Positions 17,308 through 26,804 are shown, counted from the first letter of the stretch. The stretch is 64,000 nt of DNA from Clostridium magnum DSM 2767 (GCF_001623875.1 NZ_LWAE01000001.1:1178001-1242000), one strand, 5' to 3'. Notes: generated by a model not told the origin, from the sequence alone. Numbers and translations: made by a program.

Positions 17308-18186
17308 ATGAGATTAAGTCATAATACGGCCTCTCTAAATGTGTATAGGGGTTATTCTAAAGCAGTACAAAAACAAAGTGATGCTATGAATAAAATATCA
17401 TCAGGCTATAAAGTTAATAATGCTAAAGATGACCCAAATGTTATAGCACAAAGTGAGAGAATGAGAATGCAAATAAGAGGATTGCAGATGGCAGGGAAAA
17501 ATGCCCAGGATGGAGTTAGTATGCTGCAGACTGCTGAGGGTGGTTTAGATAGCATGACCTCAATGGCTCAAAGAATAAGGGAACTTATTGTGCAGGCTGG
17601 AAATGGTGCCAATACTGAGGAAGATAAAAAAACTATCCAAAATGAAATAGACCAAATGATTGATGGGATAGATGATATAGCTAAAACAACTGAGTTTAAT
17701 GGTATAAAACTTTTAGCAGAAGATAAGATTCTGGAGATGCCTATTGGAGCAAATGCTGGAGAAAGTGTTAAAATACCTCAATTTGCACTGTCTTCAGATA
17801 AAGTAGGGACTGATATGACAAATACATTACAGTCAATTAGATCTGCCAATAAAAATGATGGGACAATAGGAGTAAATAATATAGTAGATAATTCCATTGA
17901 TAAAGCCCTTGAAATCGTAGATAGATCTTTAGATAAAATAGTTTCTGTAAGAAGTAAATACGGAGCACTAGAAAACAGATTTGAAGGCGGCCTTCAAGAT
18001 ATAAATGAAATATCTGATATAATGGATGGGGCAGATAGCAATTTGAGGGATGCGGACATAGCAGTTGAGATGGCTGAACTGGCAAAAAATAATATACTTG
18101 CAGAAGCAGGAAATGCAATGATGGTACAAACAAATAAGTTCCCGCAGGATGTTTTGAGAATTTTAGAGAATGTGAGAAGTAAATAA
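17308..18186 (+). CDS. hag: Flagellin
   Basis: Flagellin polymerises into the flagellar filament after export through the flagellar type III apparatus. The 292-residue protein has the conserved N-terminal coil region (about 1-140: NTASLNVYRGYSKAVQKQSDAMNKISSGYKVNNAKDDP and later NGIKLL) and the C-terminal region (about 195-292: DADIAVEMAELAKNNILAEAGNAMMVQTNK...VLRILENVRSK). The variable centre is only about 50 residues, so this is a short flagellin. No separate sigma-28 promoter is visible in the 71-base gap before it. A strong terminator follows. It lies 676 bases before the basal-body operon. It could be a minor flagellin if others exist elsewhere. Confidence 0.93.
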   Translation: MRLSHNTASLNVYRGYSKAVQKQSDAMNKISSGYKVNNAKDDPNVIAQSERMRMQIRGLQMAGKNAQDGVSMLQTAEGGLDSMTSMAQRIRELIVQAGNGANTEEDKKTIQNEIDQMIDGIDDIAKTTEFNGIKLLAEDKILEMPIGANAGESVKIPQFALSSDKVGTDMTNTLQSIRSANKNDGTIGVNNIVDNSIDKALEIVDRSLDKIVSVRSKYGALENRFEGGLQDINEISDIMDGADSNLRDADIAVEMAELAKNNILAEAGNAMMVQTNKFPQDVLRILENVRSK

Positions 18187-18227
18187 AAAATAATATAGGG
18201 GTATGCTAATAGGCGTACATCAAAATA

Positions 18228-18273
18228 AAGCAGCATATATTTTTAATTGTTACTAAAAATATATGCTGCTTTT
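18228..18273 (+). terminator. Rho-independent terminator after flagellin
   Basis: AAGCAGCATATATTTTTA pairs with TAAAAATATATGCTGCTT around ATTGTTAC, followed by TTCTTATTT. Confidence 0.9.
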
Positions 18274-18862
18274 CTTATTTATATTGTAAATTAGCTCTTA
18301 AATATACAAATACAAACAACATTTTATATAATCTAAAAATAATCCCTACAATTCCCTAACATCAGGAGTAAATTAGTCTTCAGTCTTGAATACCAATAAC
18401 TATAATAGAATTAAATAAATTTGACTAAAGATGTGGAATTAGTTTCTTATTTACAAGGAGTTTGAGGGAATGGTATCTTAGTAATATAAATATGTCTCTG
18501 AATTATGACAATATATGTTTTAATTTGAGGAAAAAATCCGTATAATATGAACTATAGAACATGATTTGAAAAGTAGCAAATTGTTCCTTTATACTATATA
18601 ATAATATAAGAAAAAGTCCAATTTTGATATTATCTTTAAGGTAGGAAATCCAATCATCGTGATTATCAAAAAAAGCATTACAAAAACCTATAAAAAAATA
18701 AGATAATTTTGAACAATAGTAACACAAAACAGTACTTTTATGATAAAATAATTATGAATAAAATGAGGTTTTAATTAAAAATAAAGTTTAATTAAAAAAT
18801 GAATGAACATGAGAAATGACAATAAATCTCTAATGATGTTATAAATTACGGAGGATGATAAA
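18274..18862. other. Gene-free AT-rich gap between flagellin and flgB
   Basis: About 590 bases without a credible reading frame: a minus-strand open stretch at 18503-18727 lacks a ribosome site and has no recognisable protein character. The flgB operon promoter should lie here. TTGACT at 18421 has no good -10, and ATGACA-N18-TATAAA ending at 18845 would start RNA inside the flgB ribosome site. No sigma-28 motif was found. Confidence 0.6.
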
Positions 18863-19264
18863 GTGAATTTTCAAAATCTGTCAAAAGATCAGTTGGTGTA
18901 TAATTTGTTAAAAAAAGGTTTAGATGCTTCTTCTCTTAGAAGTAGAGCCATATCAAACAATATAGCTAACATAAATACTAAGGGTTACAAAAGACAATAT
19001 GTTACCTTTGAAGAATCATTAAAGGAAAATATAGATAATGTAAGCCTTAAAACAGAAGATGACAAGCATATAGATGGCGGTATTAAATATGGAGAAATTA
19101 AGACAGGAATAGATAACTCATCTAGTATGAGAGAAGACGGTAACAATGTTGATGTAGATAATGAAATGGTGAATCAAGCAGCCAATACTTTAATGTATAA
19201 TGCACTTGTAACTCAGGCTAATAGCAGATTGACTATGGAGAGGTATGTAATAAATGGAAGGTAA
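18863..19264 (+). CDS. flgB: Flagellar basal-body rod protein FlgB
   Basis: FlgB is a proximal rod component of the flagellar basal body. The 133-residue protein has the rod-family N-terminal motif SLRSRAISNNIANINTKGYKRQYVTFE (about 22-50) and the C-terminal heptad region NVDVDNEMVNQAANTLMYNALVTQANSRLTMERYVINGR, both typical of FlgB. It starts at GTG after GGAGG. It is the first gene of a long co-directional flagellar operon, in the order flgB-flgC-fliE used across Firmicutes. Confidence 0.95.
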   Translation: MNFQNLSKDQLVYNLLKKGLDASSLRSRAISNNIANINTKGYKRQYVTFEESLKENIDNVSLKTEDDKHIDGGIKYGEIKTGIDNSSSMREDGNNVDVDNEMVNQAANTLMYNALVTQANSRLTMERYVINGR

Positions 19265-19303
19265 TATAGTTAAGGGGAATACTGCGAAGGGAGATAACAT
19301 AGT

Positions 19304-19738
19304 ATGATTAGAGCATTTAACACTTTAAGGATAAGTGCTAGTGGACTTTCTGCTGAAAGACTTAGAATGGACACAATATCTTCAAATATAGCAAATGTGA
19401 ATACTACTAGAGGAGCAAATGGACAACCTTACAGAAGAAAAGTTGCTGTTTTTCAAGAGAATTTAAATAAAGAATTGAATAAAGAAAATGGCAAATATGA
19501 AGCTACACCAATGGGAGTAAAAGCAGTTGGAATTGAGGAAGACAATTCACCTTTAAGAAGAGTCTACGATCCGTCTAATCCAGATGCAGACACAGAAGGA
19601 TATGTTTCAATGCCTAATGTAAATGTACTGAATGAAATGGCAGATATGATGGTTGCAACAAGAGCCTACGAAGCAAATGTTAATGCAATTAATGCTGAAA
19701 AGAGTATGTTCTCAAAAGCTTTAGAAATAGGAAGGTAG
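19304..19738 (+). CDS. flgC: Flagellar basal-body rod protein FlgC
   Basis: FlgC forms part of the rod with FlgB. The 144-residue protein has [35 protein letters not shown] at the N-terminus and [38 protein letters not shown] at the C-terminus, both diagnostic. The middle [24 protein letters not shown] is also typical of FlgC. GAAGGGAG precedes the ATG; the gap from flgB is 39 bases and to fliE 12 bases. Confidence 0.96.
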   Translation: MIRAFNTLRISASGLSAERLRMDTISSNIANVNTTRGANGQPYRRKVAVFQENLNKELNKENGKYEATPMGVKAVGIEEDNSPLRRVYDPSNPDADTEGYVSMPNVNVLNEMADMMVATRAYEANVNAINAEKSMFSKALEIGR

Positions 19739-19750
19739 GTAATTTAGGCT

Positions 19751-20059
19751 ATGAAAATAAATGAGTTTACTCCAGATACTGAGATTTTTAAGAAAATAGG
19801 CAATAAGGATAATAAAGAAGAGATAAGTGAAAAAGACTCAGCCAGCTTCGGTGATTTATTAAAGAAGAAGTTAGATGCAGTTAATGAGAATCAAATTAAA
19901 GCTGAAGACACCACCCAGAAATTTATTCAGGGGGATGAGGATGACATTCATAAGGTTATGTTAGACACCGAAGAAGCTAAAATGTCATTAGAACTGGCAG
20001 TTCAGATTAGGAACAAGTTTGTTGAGGCATATCAAGAATTAAGTAGAACGCAGTTATAG
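19751..20059 (+). CDS. fliE: Flagellar hook-basal body protein FliE
   Basis: FliE joins the MS ring to the rod. The 102-residue protein has a variable N-terminal third and the conserved C-terminal part ASFGDLLKKKLDAVNENQIKAEDTTQKFIQGDEDDIHKVMLDTEEAKMSLELAVQIRNKFVEAYQELSRTQL, with the DIHKVM motif typical of FliE. It sits between flgC and fliF as usual. Confidence 0.95.
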   Translation: MKINEFTPDTEIFKKIGNKDNKEEISEKDSASFGDLLKKKLDAVNENQIKAEDTTQKFIQGDEDDIHKVMLDTEEAKMSLELAVQIRNKFVEAYQELSRTQL

Positions 20060-20078
20060 TGAGGAGTGCTTAGATTAT

Positions 20079-21671
20079 ATGGGTAAGCTATCAGAAAGTT
20101 TTAAAAGTTTAAAAGAAAAGTGGAATGGCTTTGGCAAAAACAAAAAGATAGCTTTTGGTGTATTTTTTATAGGAATAATAGCGGCTCTAGTGTTTTTGGG
20201 AGTATCTGTAGGTTCAACTAAATATGAAGTTCTTTTCTCTAATATGGACCCTACTGACTCAGCGGCAGTTTATAAACAATTGCAGGCTGATAAAGTAGAT
20301 GCTAAGGTCAGTGGTAATTCAATATTAGTACCAAAAGAACAGGTAGATCAGCTTCGAATGAAGATGCTTTCTGAAGTATCAATGACTAATGGAAGTCAAG
20401 GATTTGAACTTTTAGATAAAAGTAAACTTGGCTCCACAGATCAGGAAATGAAAATAAATTATCAAAGAGCACTTCAGGGAGAATTGGAGAGAACTATAAA
20501 GAGCTTTCCAGAGGTAGAGAATGCTAGAGTACACCTTGTACTTCCAGAGGATACAGCTTTCGTTAAAGATACAGAGCCTGGGAATGCTTCTGTAACTTTG
20601 AAATTAAAAGCTGGAACAAAGTTGAGTTCAGACCAAGTAAAGTCTGTTATTGCTTTAATAACAGGAAGTGTTAAAAATATACCAAAAGAAAATGTACAAG
20701 TTATAGATGATAAAATGACCTTGCTTTCAAAGGATGTATATAATGATAATAAAGATTTAGCAGATTCAACAACTCCAGCAGAAAAACAACAACAGTTAAA
20801 AGAAAATTATGAAGAAGATATGGAAAAAAGATTACTAAGTATGCTGGAAGCGATTTATGGTAAAGACAAAGTTAAGGTTAAGCTAAATGCAGATTTGGAT
20901 TTTGATGCAGTACAACAGGATTCAGTAACTTATGATCCGAAATCAGTTGTAGTAAGTGAACATGGTGTAAAGGACACTTCAACAGGACAAGGGAATACTT
21001 CTAGTAGTCCAGTAGACAATAATATGACAAATTCTGCAGCTACAAATGCTAACGGTGAAACAACTACACATGAAGAAACAACTAAAAATTATAATGTGTC
21101 AAAGGTGGAACAAAAGACTATAAAGGCTCCAGGTGCAGTTAAAAGATTAACTGCTTCAATAGCTTTAGATGGAAATGTGGATGATGCGACTAAAGCTTCC
21201 ATAAGAAATCTTGCAGTATCAGCTATAGGCTATGATGATAAAAGAGGAGATACTATAAGTGTAGAAGGTGTACCTTTTGATACTACAATAAAAGATAATG
21301 CTAAAAAAGACCTAGATGCAATGGAAAAGGCAGCAGAGCAAGCAGCGAAAACTAAAATGTATACTATGATTGGAATTGGAGCTGCAGCACTTTTAGGATT
21401 AGCAATAGCATTGTTCTTATGGAGAAGAAAGAAAAATGTAGAAGAAGATCAATTGTTAGGAGCACAACTTGAGTCACAAGGTATTGATGTTATTATAGGC
21501 GATGATACTGAGGGTCAAGATGGAAAACAACGTCCTAAATTTAAGCCAATAGAGCTTGATGAGGAAAATGAAAGAACTCATTTTGAAAATGAGATAAAGA
21601 AATATGCTAAGGATAAACCTGAGCAGGTTGCAGATATTGTTAAATCTTGGTTAGCAGAGGATGAGAGGTGA
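20079..21671 (+). CDS. fliF: Flagellar MS-ring protein FliF
   Basis: FliF builds the membrane MS ring that houses the export gate and carries the FliG rotor. The 530-residue protein has a first membrane span (about 24-46), the YscJ/FliF periplasmic-type domain (VLFSNMDPTDSAAVYKQLQADKV, MNYQRALQGELERTI-like stretch, VENARVHLVLPED), a long linker with NTSSSPVDN and ETTTHEE low-complexity pieces, a second span (about 430-450), and a C-terminal tail rich in charge that binds FliG (FENEIKKYAKDKPEQVADIVKSWL). GAGGAG precedes the ATG. Length is typical. Confidence 0.96.
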   Translation: MGKLSESFKSLKEKWNGFGKNKKIAFGVFFIGIIAALVFLGVSVGSTKYEVLFSNMDPTDSAAVYKQLQADKVDAKVSGNSILVPKEQVDQLRMKMLSEVSMTNGSQGFELLDKSKLGSTDQEMKINYQRALQGELERTIKSFPEVENARVHLVLPEDTAFVKDTEPGNASVTLKLKAGTKLSSDQVKSVIALITGSVKNIPKENVQVIDDKMTLLSKDVYNDNKDLADSTTPAEKQQQLKENYEEDMEKRLLSMLEAIYGKDKVKVKLNADLDFDAVQQDSVTYDPKSVVVSEHGVKDTSTGQGNTSSSPVDNNMTNSAATNANGETTTHEETTKNYNVSKVEQKTIKAPGAVKRLTASIALDGNVDDATKASIRNLAVSAIGYDDKRGDTISVEGVPFDTTIKDNAKKDLDAMEKAAEQAAKTKMYTMIGIGAAALLGLAIALFLWRRKKNVEEDQLLGAQLESQGIDVIIGDDTEGQDGKQRPKFKPIELDEENERTHFENEIKKYAKDKPEQVADIVKSWLAEDER

Positions 21672-21677
21672 TGAAAG

Positions 21678-22694
21678 TTGGCTAAGGAGAATGTAAAACT
21701 AACAGGAGTACAAAAAGCAGCTATATTGTTTATAACGCTTGGCCCAGAAGCTTCTGCAGGTATAATAAAAAAACTGCCAGAGTCAGAGATACAAAAAATA
21801 ACTTATGAAATAGCCAATATTTCAGCAGTAAAATCCGATCAAAAACAAGAAATATTACAGGAATTTATGGAGATGAATAAGGCTAAAGACTATTTAACAG
21901 AAGGTGGAATTGATTATGCCAAAAACCTTCTAGCAAAAGCCTTAGGCAATCAAAGAGCTATGGAAATATTAGATAAGGTTACAGAGGCTACACAGCAGTT
22001 TAGACCTTTTGCTATAGCTAGAAAGGCGGATGCTCAACAGCTTTTAAATATTATTAACAATGAGCATCCTCAGACCATCGCACTAATATTATGTTATCTT
22101 CAACCAGACAAAGCAGGACAGATATTATCCTCACTTCCTGAAGATACTCAATCAGAAGTAGCTTACAGAATAGCAACTATGAGTAACACATCACCTATGG
22201 TGGTAAAGGAAATTGAAAAGGTTCTTGATGATAAGTTATCTTCAGTAGTTAAATCTGATATGAAGGTAATTGGTGGAGTGTCAACTATTGTCGAAATTCT
22301 AAACCAGGTAGATAGAACTACAGAAAAGAATATTACAGAAGGACTAGAGAAGGAAGACGCAGAATTAGCAGAAAAAGTAAAAGAGTCTATGTTTGTATTT
22401 GAGGACATTATTACTCTTGATGATGTTTCTATACAGAGAGTTCTTAGAGAAGTTGAAACTAAGGAACTTGCACTTGCACTTAAAGGATGTTCAGAAGAAG
22501 TTGCAAATTCTATTTTCAGAAACCAATCGAAGAGAGCTGCTGCAGCATTAAAGGAAGATATAGAATTCCTAGGACCAGTAAGACTTATGGATGTGGAAAA
22601 GTCTCAGCAGAGAATTGTAAGCGTAATAAGAAGATTAGACGAAGCTGGAGAAATCGTAATTTCAAGAGGTGGAGAAGATGCAATCATCGTATAA
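21678..22694 (+). CDS. fliG: Flagellar motor switch protein FliG
   Basis: FliG is the rotor protein that contacts the stator and, with FliM and FliN, sets rotation direction. The 338-residue protein contains LTGVQKAAILFITLGPEASAGIIKKL at the N-terminus, the middle-domain EHPQTIALILCYL motif, and the C-terminal charged rotor ridge (DVSIQRVLREVETKELALALKG, SEEVANSIFRNQSKRAAAALKEDIEFLGPVR). It starts at TTG after GAGAGGTGATG, six bases past fliF, and its end overlaps fliH by 17 bases. FliM and FliN are not in this window. Confidence 0.96.
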   Translation: MAKENVKLTGVQKAAILFITLGPEASAGIIKKLPESEIQKITYEIANISAVKSDQKQEILQEFMEMNKAKDYLTEGGIDYAKNLLAKALGNQRAMEILDKVTEATQQFRPFAIARKADAQQLLNIINNEHPQTIALILCYLQPDKAGQILSSLPEDTQSEVAYRIATMSNTSPMVVKEIEKVLDDKLSSVVKSDMKVIGGVSTIVEILNQVDRTTEKNITEGLEKEDAELAEKVKESMFVFEDIITLDDVSIQRVLREVETKELALALKGCSEEVANSIFRNQSKRAAAALKEDIEFLGPVRLMDVEKSQQRIVSVIRRLDEAGEIVISRGGEDAIIV

Positions 22695-23448
22695 TATTAT
22701 CAAAAATTCCAGCGTAGTAAAAGAGGGTAATAAGCAAATAGTAACTGAGTTTGAACAAATTAAAGAAGATAAGCAAAAGGAACTACAAAAAGAAATAAAT
22801 GCAAAGAGTTTTATAGACAGCTATGAAAATTTAGCAAAAACTATGATTGAAGATGCTAGAAAGCAAAGGGAACAAATTCTATCCTCAGCTTATTCAGAGG
22901 CAGAAAGGCTTTCCAAGGAAGCTTATGAAAGAGCTTATCAAGAAGGTAATCAAAATGGGTATAATGATGGATTTAATAAGGCCTATGAAGAAGGGTATAA
23001 AATTAATCTAGATAAAGCACTTCAAGAGGGACAAATTATAAGAAATAATGCAGACAGTGTCTTAAGAAGTGCCGTAGAGGAAAAAGAAAGATACCTTAAA
23101 GAAAAAGAAAATGAGATAAAAGATTTAATAATAAATTGCGTAGAGAGTATCTTAAAAAAAGAAGTTAAAGAAAAAGATGGATTAAACAATATAATCTTTG
23201 AGGCATTATCAAAAGTAAAGAATACCAACACTTTTATAATTAAAAGTAACCCAGTACACTGTGAAGAATTTAAAGGTAAGATTGAGCTTTGGAAAGAACA
23301 ACTTCCATTTAGAGGCGATATATTTATAATACCAGATGAATCTATGGAAGAAGGAAGTGCAGTCATAGAGAGAGAAAATGGTAAAATTCAAGTGGGAGCT
23401 AATATTGCCCTGGAAAAGGTTCGGGAGATTTTTAATAGTGTAGAGTAA
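22678..23448 (+). CDS. fliH: Flagellar assembly protein FliH
   Basis: FliH regulates the export ATPase FliI. The protein has 256 residues from the ATG at 22678, chosen because AGAGGTGG ends five bases before it; a GTG at 22669 would add three residues with no ribosome site. The long charged N-terminal half is coiled coil, with repeated small-residue spacing in EGNQNGYNDGFNKAYEEGYK (about 83-105), a GxxxG-like pattern seen in FliH. The C-terminal half (about 150-256) resembles the FliH/YscL domain that binds the export apparatus. It overlaps fliG, so translation is probably coupled. Confidence 0.88.
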   Translation: MQSSYNIIKNSSVVKEGNKQIVTEFEQIKEDKQKELQKEINAKSFIDSYENLAKTMIEDARKQREQILSSAYSEAERLSKEAYERAYQEGNQNGYNDGFNKAYEEGYKINLDKALQEGQIIRNNADSVLRSAVEEKERYLKEKENEIKDLIINCVESILKKEVKEKDGLNNIIFEALSKVKNTNTFIIKSNPVHCEEFKGKIELWKEQLPFRGDIFIIPDESMEEGSAVIERENGKIQVGANIALEKVREIFNSVE

Positions 23449-23456
23449 ATGTTTAA

Positions 23457-23638
23457 AGTTTAGAATTAAGAGTGAAGAGTTAGAGAGGATTTTTCTCCCT
23501 TTGGTCGAAAAATCTTTAAATTTAAATATGCGATGTTCACCGCAGGTGAAGGCGTTCTAAAATAAATTGTTTTTCCGACATAAGGAGGAAAAACTGCCTT
23601 AACTTTCAACTCATAATTCTTAACTTTTAACTAAATCT
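23457..23638. repeat. Inverted-repeat insert between fliH and fliI, with inner hairpins
   Basis: The ends are imperfect inverted repeats: TTTAGAATTAAGAGTGAAGA on the left and TCATAATTCTTAACTTTTAA on the right. Inside are three small hairpins: GATTTTTC...GAAAAATC (near 23489-23515), TTCACC-GCA-GGTGAA (near 23536), and GTTTTTCC...GGAAAAAC (near 23569-23595). It resembles a MITE-like or structured intergenic element inserted into the operon. No coding frame. Confidence 0.65.
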
Positions 23639-23651
23639 AGAGGTGTAATTA

Positions 23652-24959
23652 ATGATAAACCTAAATTTCAACTTATTAAACAAAAAAATAAGTGAAACCA
23701 CCTTCACTTATTCCGAGGGAATAGTAAAAAAAGTTATAGGTCTTACCGTAGAAGTTGAAGGAATTAAGTCCTTCGTTGGCGAAGTATGTACAATATACAA
23801 TGAAAAAAATCATCCGATTACTTGTGAAGTAGTAGGGTTTAGAGAAGACAATGTTATACTTATGCCTCTTGGAGAACTTATAGGTATTGCTCCAGGCTGT
23901 AGAGTAGTACCGGAAGGTAAGCCTTTAAGTGTTAAATGTTCAGAAGATTTATTTGGAAAGGTACTTGATGGTCTTGGAAACCCTCTAGATGGAGAAGAAC
24001 TCCTTGGGGGGACCTTATATCCACTTGATACGGAACCTCCAGATCCAATGAAGAGAAGAAGAATTACAGATGTTATACCTACAGGAGTTCGTGCAATTGA
24101 TGGATTTATAACCTGCGGAGAAGGACAAAGAATTGGTATTTTTGCAGGTAGTGGGGTTGGGAAGAGTACAACCCTAGGAATGATTGCGAGATACGCAGAA
24201 GCTGATGTAAATGTAATAGCTCTTATAGGAGAAAGAGGTAGAGAGGTTAGAGATTTTCTTGAAAAAGATCTAGGTGAAGAAGGTCTTAAGAAATCTATAA
24301 TTGTCTGTGCAACCTCAGATAAGCCTGCATTGGTAAGACTTAAAGGAGCTTTTACAGCTACAGCTATTGCAGAATATTTTAGAGACAAAGGCAAAAAAGT
24401 AATATTAATGATGGATTCTGTTACTAGATTTGCTATGGCACAAAGAGAAATAGGACTAGCGATTGGGGAACCGCCAGCTACAAAAGGGTACACTCCATCT
24501 GTTTTTGCAAAGTTACCTAGACTTATGGAACGTGCTGGTATGTCAAGTACAGGTTCTATTACAGCTTTTTACACAGTTTTGGTTGATGGTGATGATTTTA
24601 ATGAACCAATTGCTGATGCGGTTAGAGGTATACTAGATGGACATATTGTTTTATCCCGTGGATTGGCAGCTAAAAATCATTATCCTGCAATAGATGTGCT
24701 GAGTAGTATAAGCAGACTTATGTCTGAGATAGCAGATGACAATCATAAACAAGCTGCATCCTTTGCAAGAGATCTCATGGCTACCTATAAAAATTCAGAG
24801 GACTTGATAAATATAGGAGCCTATGTGAAAGGCAGTAATAAAAAGATAGATCTTTCAATACAATACAACGATGAAATAACAGCTTATTTAAAGCAAGGAA
24901 TGAAGGAACATTCAGGTTTTGGGGAAAGTGTTAAAAAACTTCAGAGTATATTTATTTAA
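23652..24959 (+). CDS. fliI: Flagellum-specific export ATPase FliI
   Basis: FliI hydrolyses ATP to help feed substrates to the flagellar type III export gate. The 435-residue protein is an F1-beta-like ATPase: Walker A GSGVGKST at 166-173, the family motif IGERGREVRDFLEKDLG, Walker B VILMMDSVTRFAMAQREIGLAIGEPPATKGYTPSVF, and a C-terminal SNKKIDLSI.. region. AGAGGTG precedes the ATG by eight bases. A structured insert of about 180 bases separates it from fliH, and it is followed at once by fliJ. Confidence 0.97.
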   Translation: MINLNFNLLNKKISETTFTYSEGIVKKVIGLTVEVEGIKSFVGEVCTIYNEKNHPITCEVVGFREDNVILMPLGELIGIAPGCRVVPEGKPLSVKCSEDLFGKVLDGLGNPLDGEELLGGTLYPLDTEPPDPMKRRRITDVIPTGVRAIDGFITCGEGQRIGIFAGSGVGKSTTLGMIARYAEADVNVIALIGERGREVRDFLEKDLGEEGLKKSIIVCATSDKPALVRLKGAFTATAIAEYFRDKGKKVILMMDSVTRFAMAQREIGLAIGEPPATKGYTPSVFAKLPRLMERAGMSSTGSITAFYTVLVDGDDFNEPIADAVRGILDGHIVLSRGLAAKNHYPAIDVLSSISRLMSEIADDNHKQAASFARDLMATYKNSEDLINIGAYVKGSNKKIDLSIQYNDEITAYLKQGMKEHSGFGESVKKLQSIFI

Positions 24960-24977
24960 AAATTGGGGGGAAAGATT

Positions 24978-25415
24978 ATGGAGTACTATCAGTTTAGGCT
25001 GCAAAAGCTTTTGGATATTAGAGCCGATAAAGAAGAAGAAAGTAAAAGGAATTTTAAAGAGGCTCAAAGTGAAAGGTTAAAAGTAGAAGAAAAGCTCAAT
25101 AATCTTAAGGAGAATTATACAAAATATAGAGAAATGTCAGGGGAAGAATCAGTTATAGAGCGCAAAATTAAACATGTCTATTTAAATGCAATAAACTACA
25201 ACATAGCTGAAACTTCAAAAGAGTTAAAAATTAAAGAAAGAGTTTTAGAGGAAAAGAGAGAAGATCTTAAACTAAAGCAAATTGATAGAAAAACCGTTGA
25301 ATCTTTAAAAGAAAAACAAAAGGCAGAATTTATTAAAGAGCAGGAGTTAATAGAACAAAAAATGAATGATGAATTTGCATTGTATGCTTTTATTAGACAA
25401 CAAAATAGTTTATAG
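24978..25415 (+). CDS. fliJ: Flagellar export protein FliJ
   Basis: FliJ is a coiled-coil chaperone-like protein that works with FliI. The 145-residue protein starts MEYYQFRLQKLLDIRADKEEESKRNFKEAQSER, the usual FliJ opening, and is helical and charged throughout, ending ALYAFIRQQNSL. The ATG at 24978 is chosen because GGGGGGAAAG lies a few bases before it; an in-frame TTG at 24963 overlaps that site. It follows fliI by 18 bases and precedes fliK by 25. Confidence 0.92.
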   Translation: MEYYQFRLQKLLDIRADKEEESKRNFKEAQSERLKVEEKLNNLKENYTKYREMSGEESVIERKIKHVYLNAINYNIAETSKELKIKERVLEEKREDLKLKQIDRKTVESLKEKQKAEFIKEQELIEQKMNDEFALYAFIRQQNSL

Positions 25416-25440
25416 ATAATCTTGAAAGGAGGTGAAATTA

Positions 25441-26796
25441 ATGAAAATAGATATCCTAAATTTTAACAATTCAATGAATAATATAACAAAAACTAATGTT
25501 AAATCCACAAGCAGTAACAATTCTTTTGATAGCTTATTCGCAAAAGCTACCTACTCAAATGGCGTTAAAAATGATGCTAAGGAATTGGCACAAGTATCAC
25601 AAAAAACTTCAAGATATGATAATAACTACAAAGAAAATTATGCTGTAAAAAACAATAATGTAAGGGAAGGTGATAGTACAAAGCCAGTACCAAAGGAAGT
25701 AAAGGATGCATTAAAAGAGTCTGGAATGTCTAATGAAGAAGTAGATGAAATAAATTCATTAGAAGATTTAAAAGATAAGGTAGAGCCAGACAAGCTTTTA
25801 ACTATTCTTTTATCACTTATGAATGGGAATTCTTTTAGCCTTGATTTATCAAATATAAAGGATAGAATAAAGGCTATCATAGATGCTGATCCTAGCAAAT
25901 ATGCCAATATAACTGATGAGACAGCATTTAAGAATAAACTTATTGATGGATTATTTGCAGCTATAAATGGAAAAGATTCTGAGATTCAGTCATCAGATAA
26001 GGCAAATGCTTCTAATAATACTGATATAAAGTCTCTAATAAGTGATGATATACTTTCAAAGGTACAGTCAGAATTAAGTGCTGCATTAAAGGAATTAAAA
26101 ACAAATAAAGAAGTTACAAGCAACCTTACATCAATGGCTACAAATTTCAATGGTAAAAGTGCAGAAATATTGATAAAAGCAGTTAGTGATGGAGATGCTT
26201 CTGATAACTCTTCCCTGCTAAACAGCAGTGACTCAAAAGGAGAGGACGGATTTTTGAAAAATCTGTTATCAGATAATAACGATAAAATATCAAGAGTGAC
26301 AAATTTTATGTCTCAATTCAATAATATGAAAGTAGACAATAATGCTGTTAGCGACCTACAAAAAATAGTTATAAATAAAAATACCATTGGCACTGATATG
26401 ATAAAAGCTCTAAAATATATGCAGACAAATGATATGAAGGACTTAATTGTAAAGATAAATCCAAAAGAACTAGGTGAAGTAGTTATAAAAATAACTATGG
26501 AATCAGGTGCAATGAAAGCAAGTATTAATGCTGCTAATAAGGAGGCATATAATTTGCTTAACTCAAATTTAGCAGATATAACAAGCAAACTTCAAAATAC
26601 TGATATAAAGATTCAAGATATTTCCCTAAGCCTTTACAATGAAGATACTACTTTCTTTAAGGATGGTTCTGATCAAAACAGAAGTGGAAGAGAGCAAAAC
26701 GGAAAGAAAGCGCAGGCTATAGGAGCAATAGGTGAAGAGGATATTGTAATAGATAATCAGATTGAAGCAGATAGCAATGTAAATATTTTGGCTTAG
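25441..26796 (+). CDS. fliK: Flagellar hook-length control protein FliK
   Basis: FliK measures hook length and switches export specificity by acting on FlhB. The 451-residue protein has a long low-complexity N-terminal part rich in Asn, Ser, Asp and Lys, and a C-terminal Flg_hook domain (about 325-405) with the conserved DLIVKINPKELGEVVIKI core and the following NLLNSNLADITSKLQ helix. The ATG at 25441 follows GAAAGGAGGTG by six bases; an earlier in-frame GTG lies inside that site. The position between fliJ and flgD is as expected. Confidence 0.9.
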   Translation: MKIDILNFNNSMNNITKTNVKSTSSNNSFDSLFAKATYSNGVKNDAKELAQVSQKTSRYDNNYKENYAVKNNNVREGDSTKPVPKEVKDALKESGMSNEEVDEINSLEDLKDKVEPDKLLTILLSLMNGNSFSLDLSNIKDRIKAIIDADPSKYANITDETAFKNKLIDGLFAAINGKDSEIQSSDKANASNNTDIKSLISDDILSKVQSELSAALKELKTNKEVTSNLTSMATNFNGKSAEILIKAVSDGDASDNSSLLNSSDSKGEDGFLKNLLSDNNDKISRVTNFMSQFNNMKVDNNAVSDLQKIVINKNTIGTDMIKALKYMQTNDMKDLIVKINPKELGEVVIKITMESGAMKASINAANKEAYNLLNSNLADITSKLQNTDIKIQDISLSLYNEDTTFFKDGSDQNRSGREQNGKKAQAIGAIGEEDIVIDNQIEADSNVNILA

Positions 26797-26804
26797 ATTT
26801 CCCA

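Noticed and set aside
18503..18727. Minus-strand frame of 74 codons between flagellin and flgB
   Set aside because: No ribosome site, hydrophobic and aromatic composition typical of AT-rich noncoding sequence, no recognisable family.
18816..18845. ATGACA-N18-TATAAA as the flgB promoter
   Set aside because: Transcription would begin at or inside the flgB ribosome site at about 18850.
22487..22717. Plus-strand frame of 76 codons over the end of fliG
   Set aside because: Out of frame within the conserved fliG C-terminal region and without a ribosome site.
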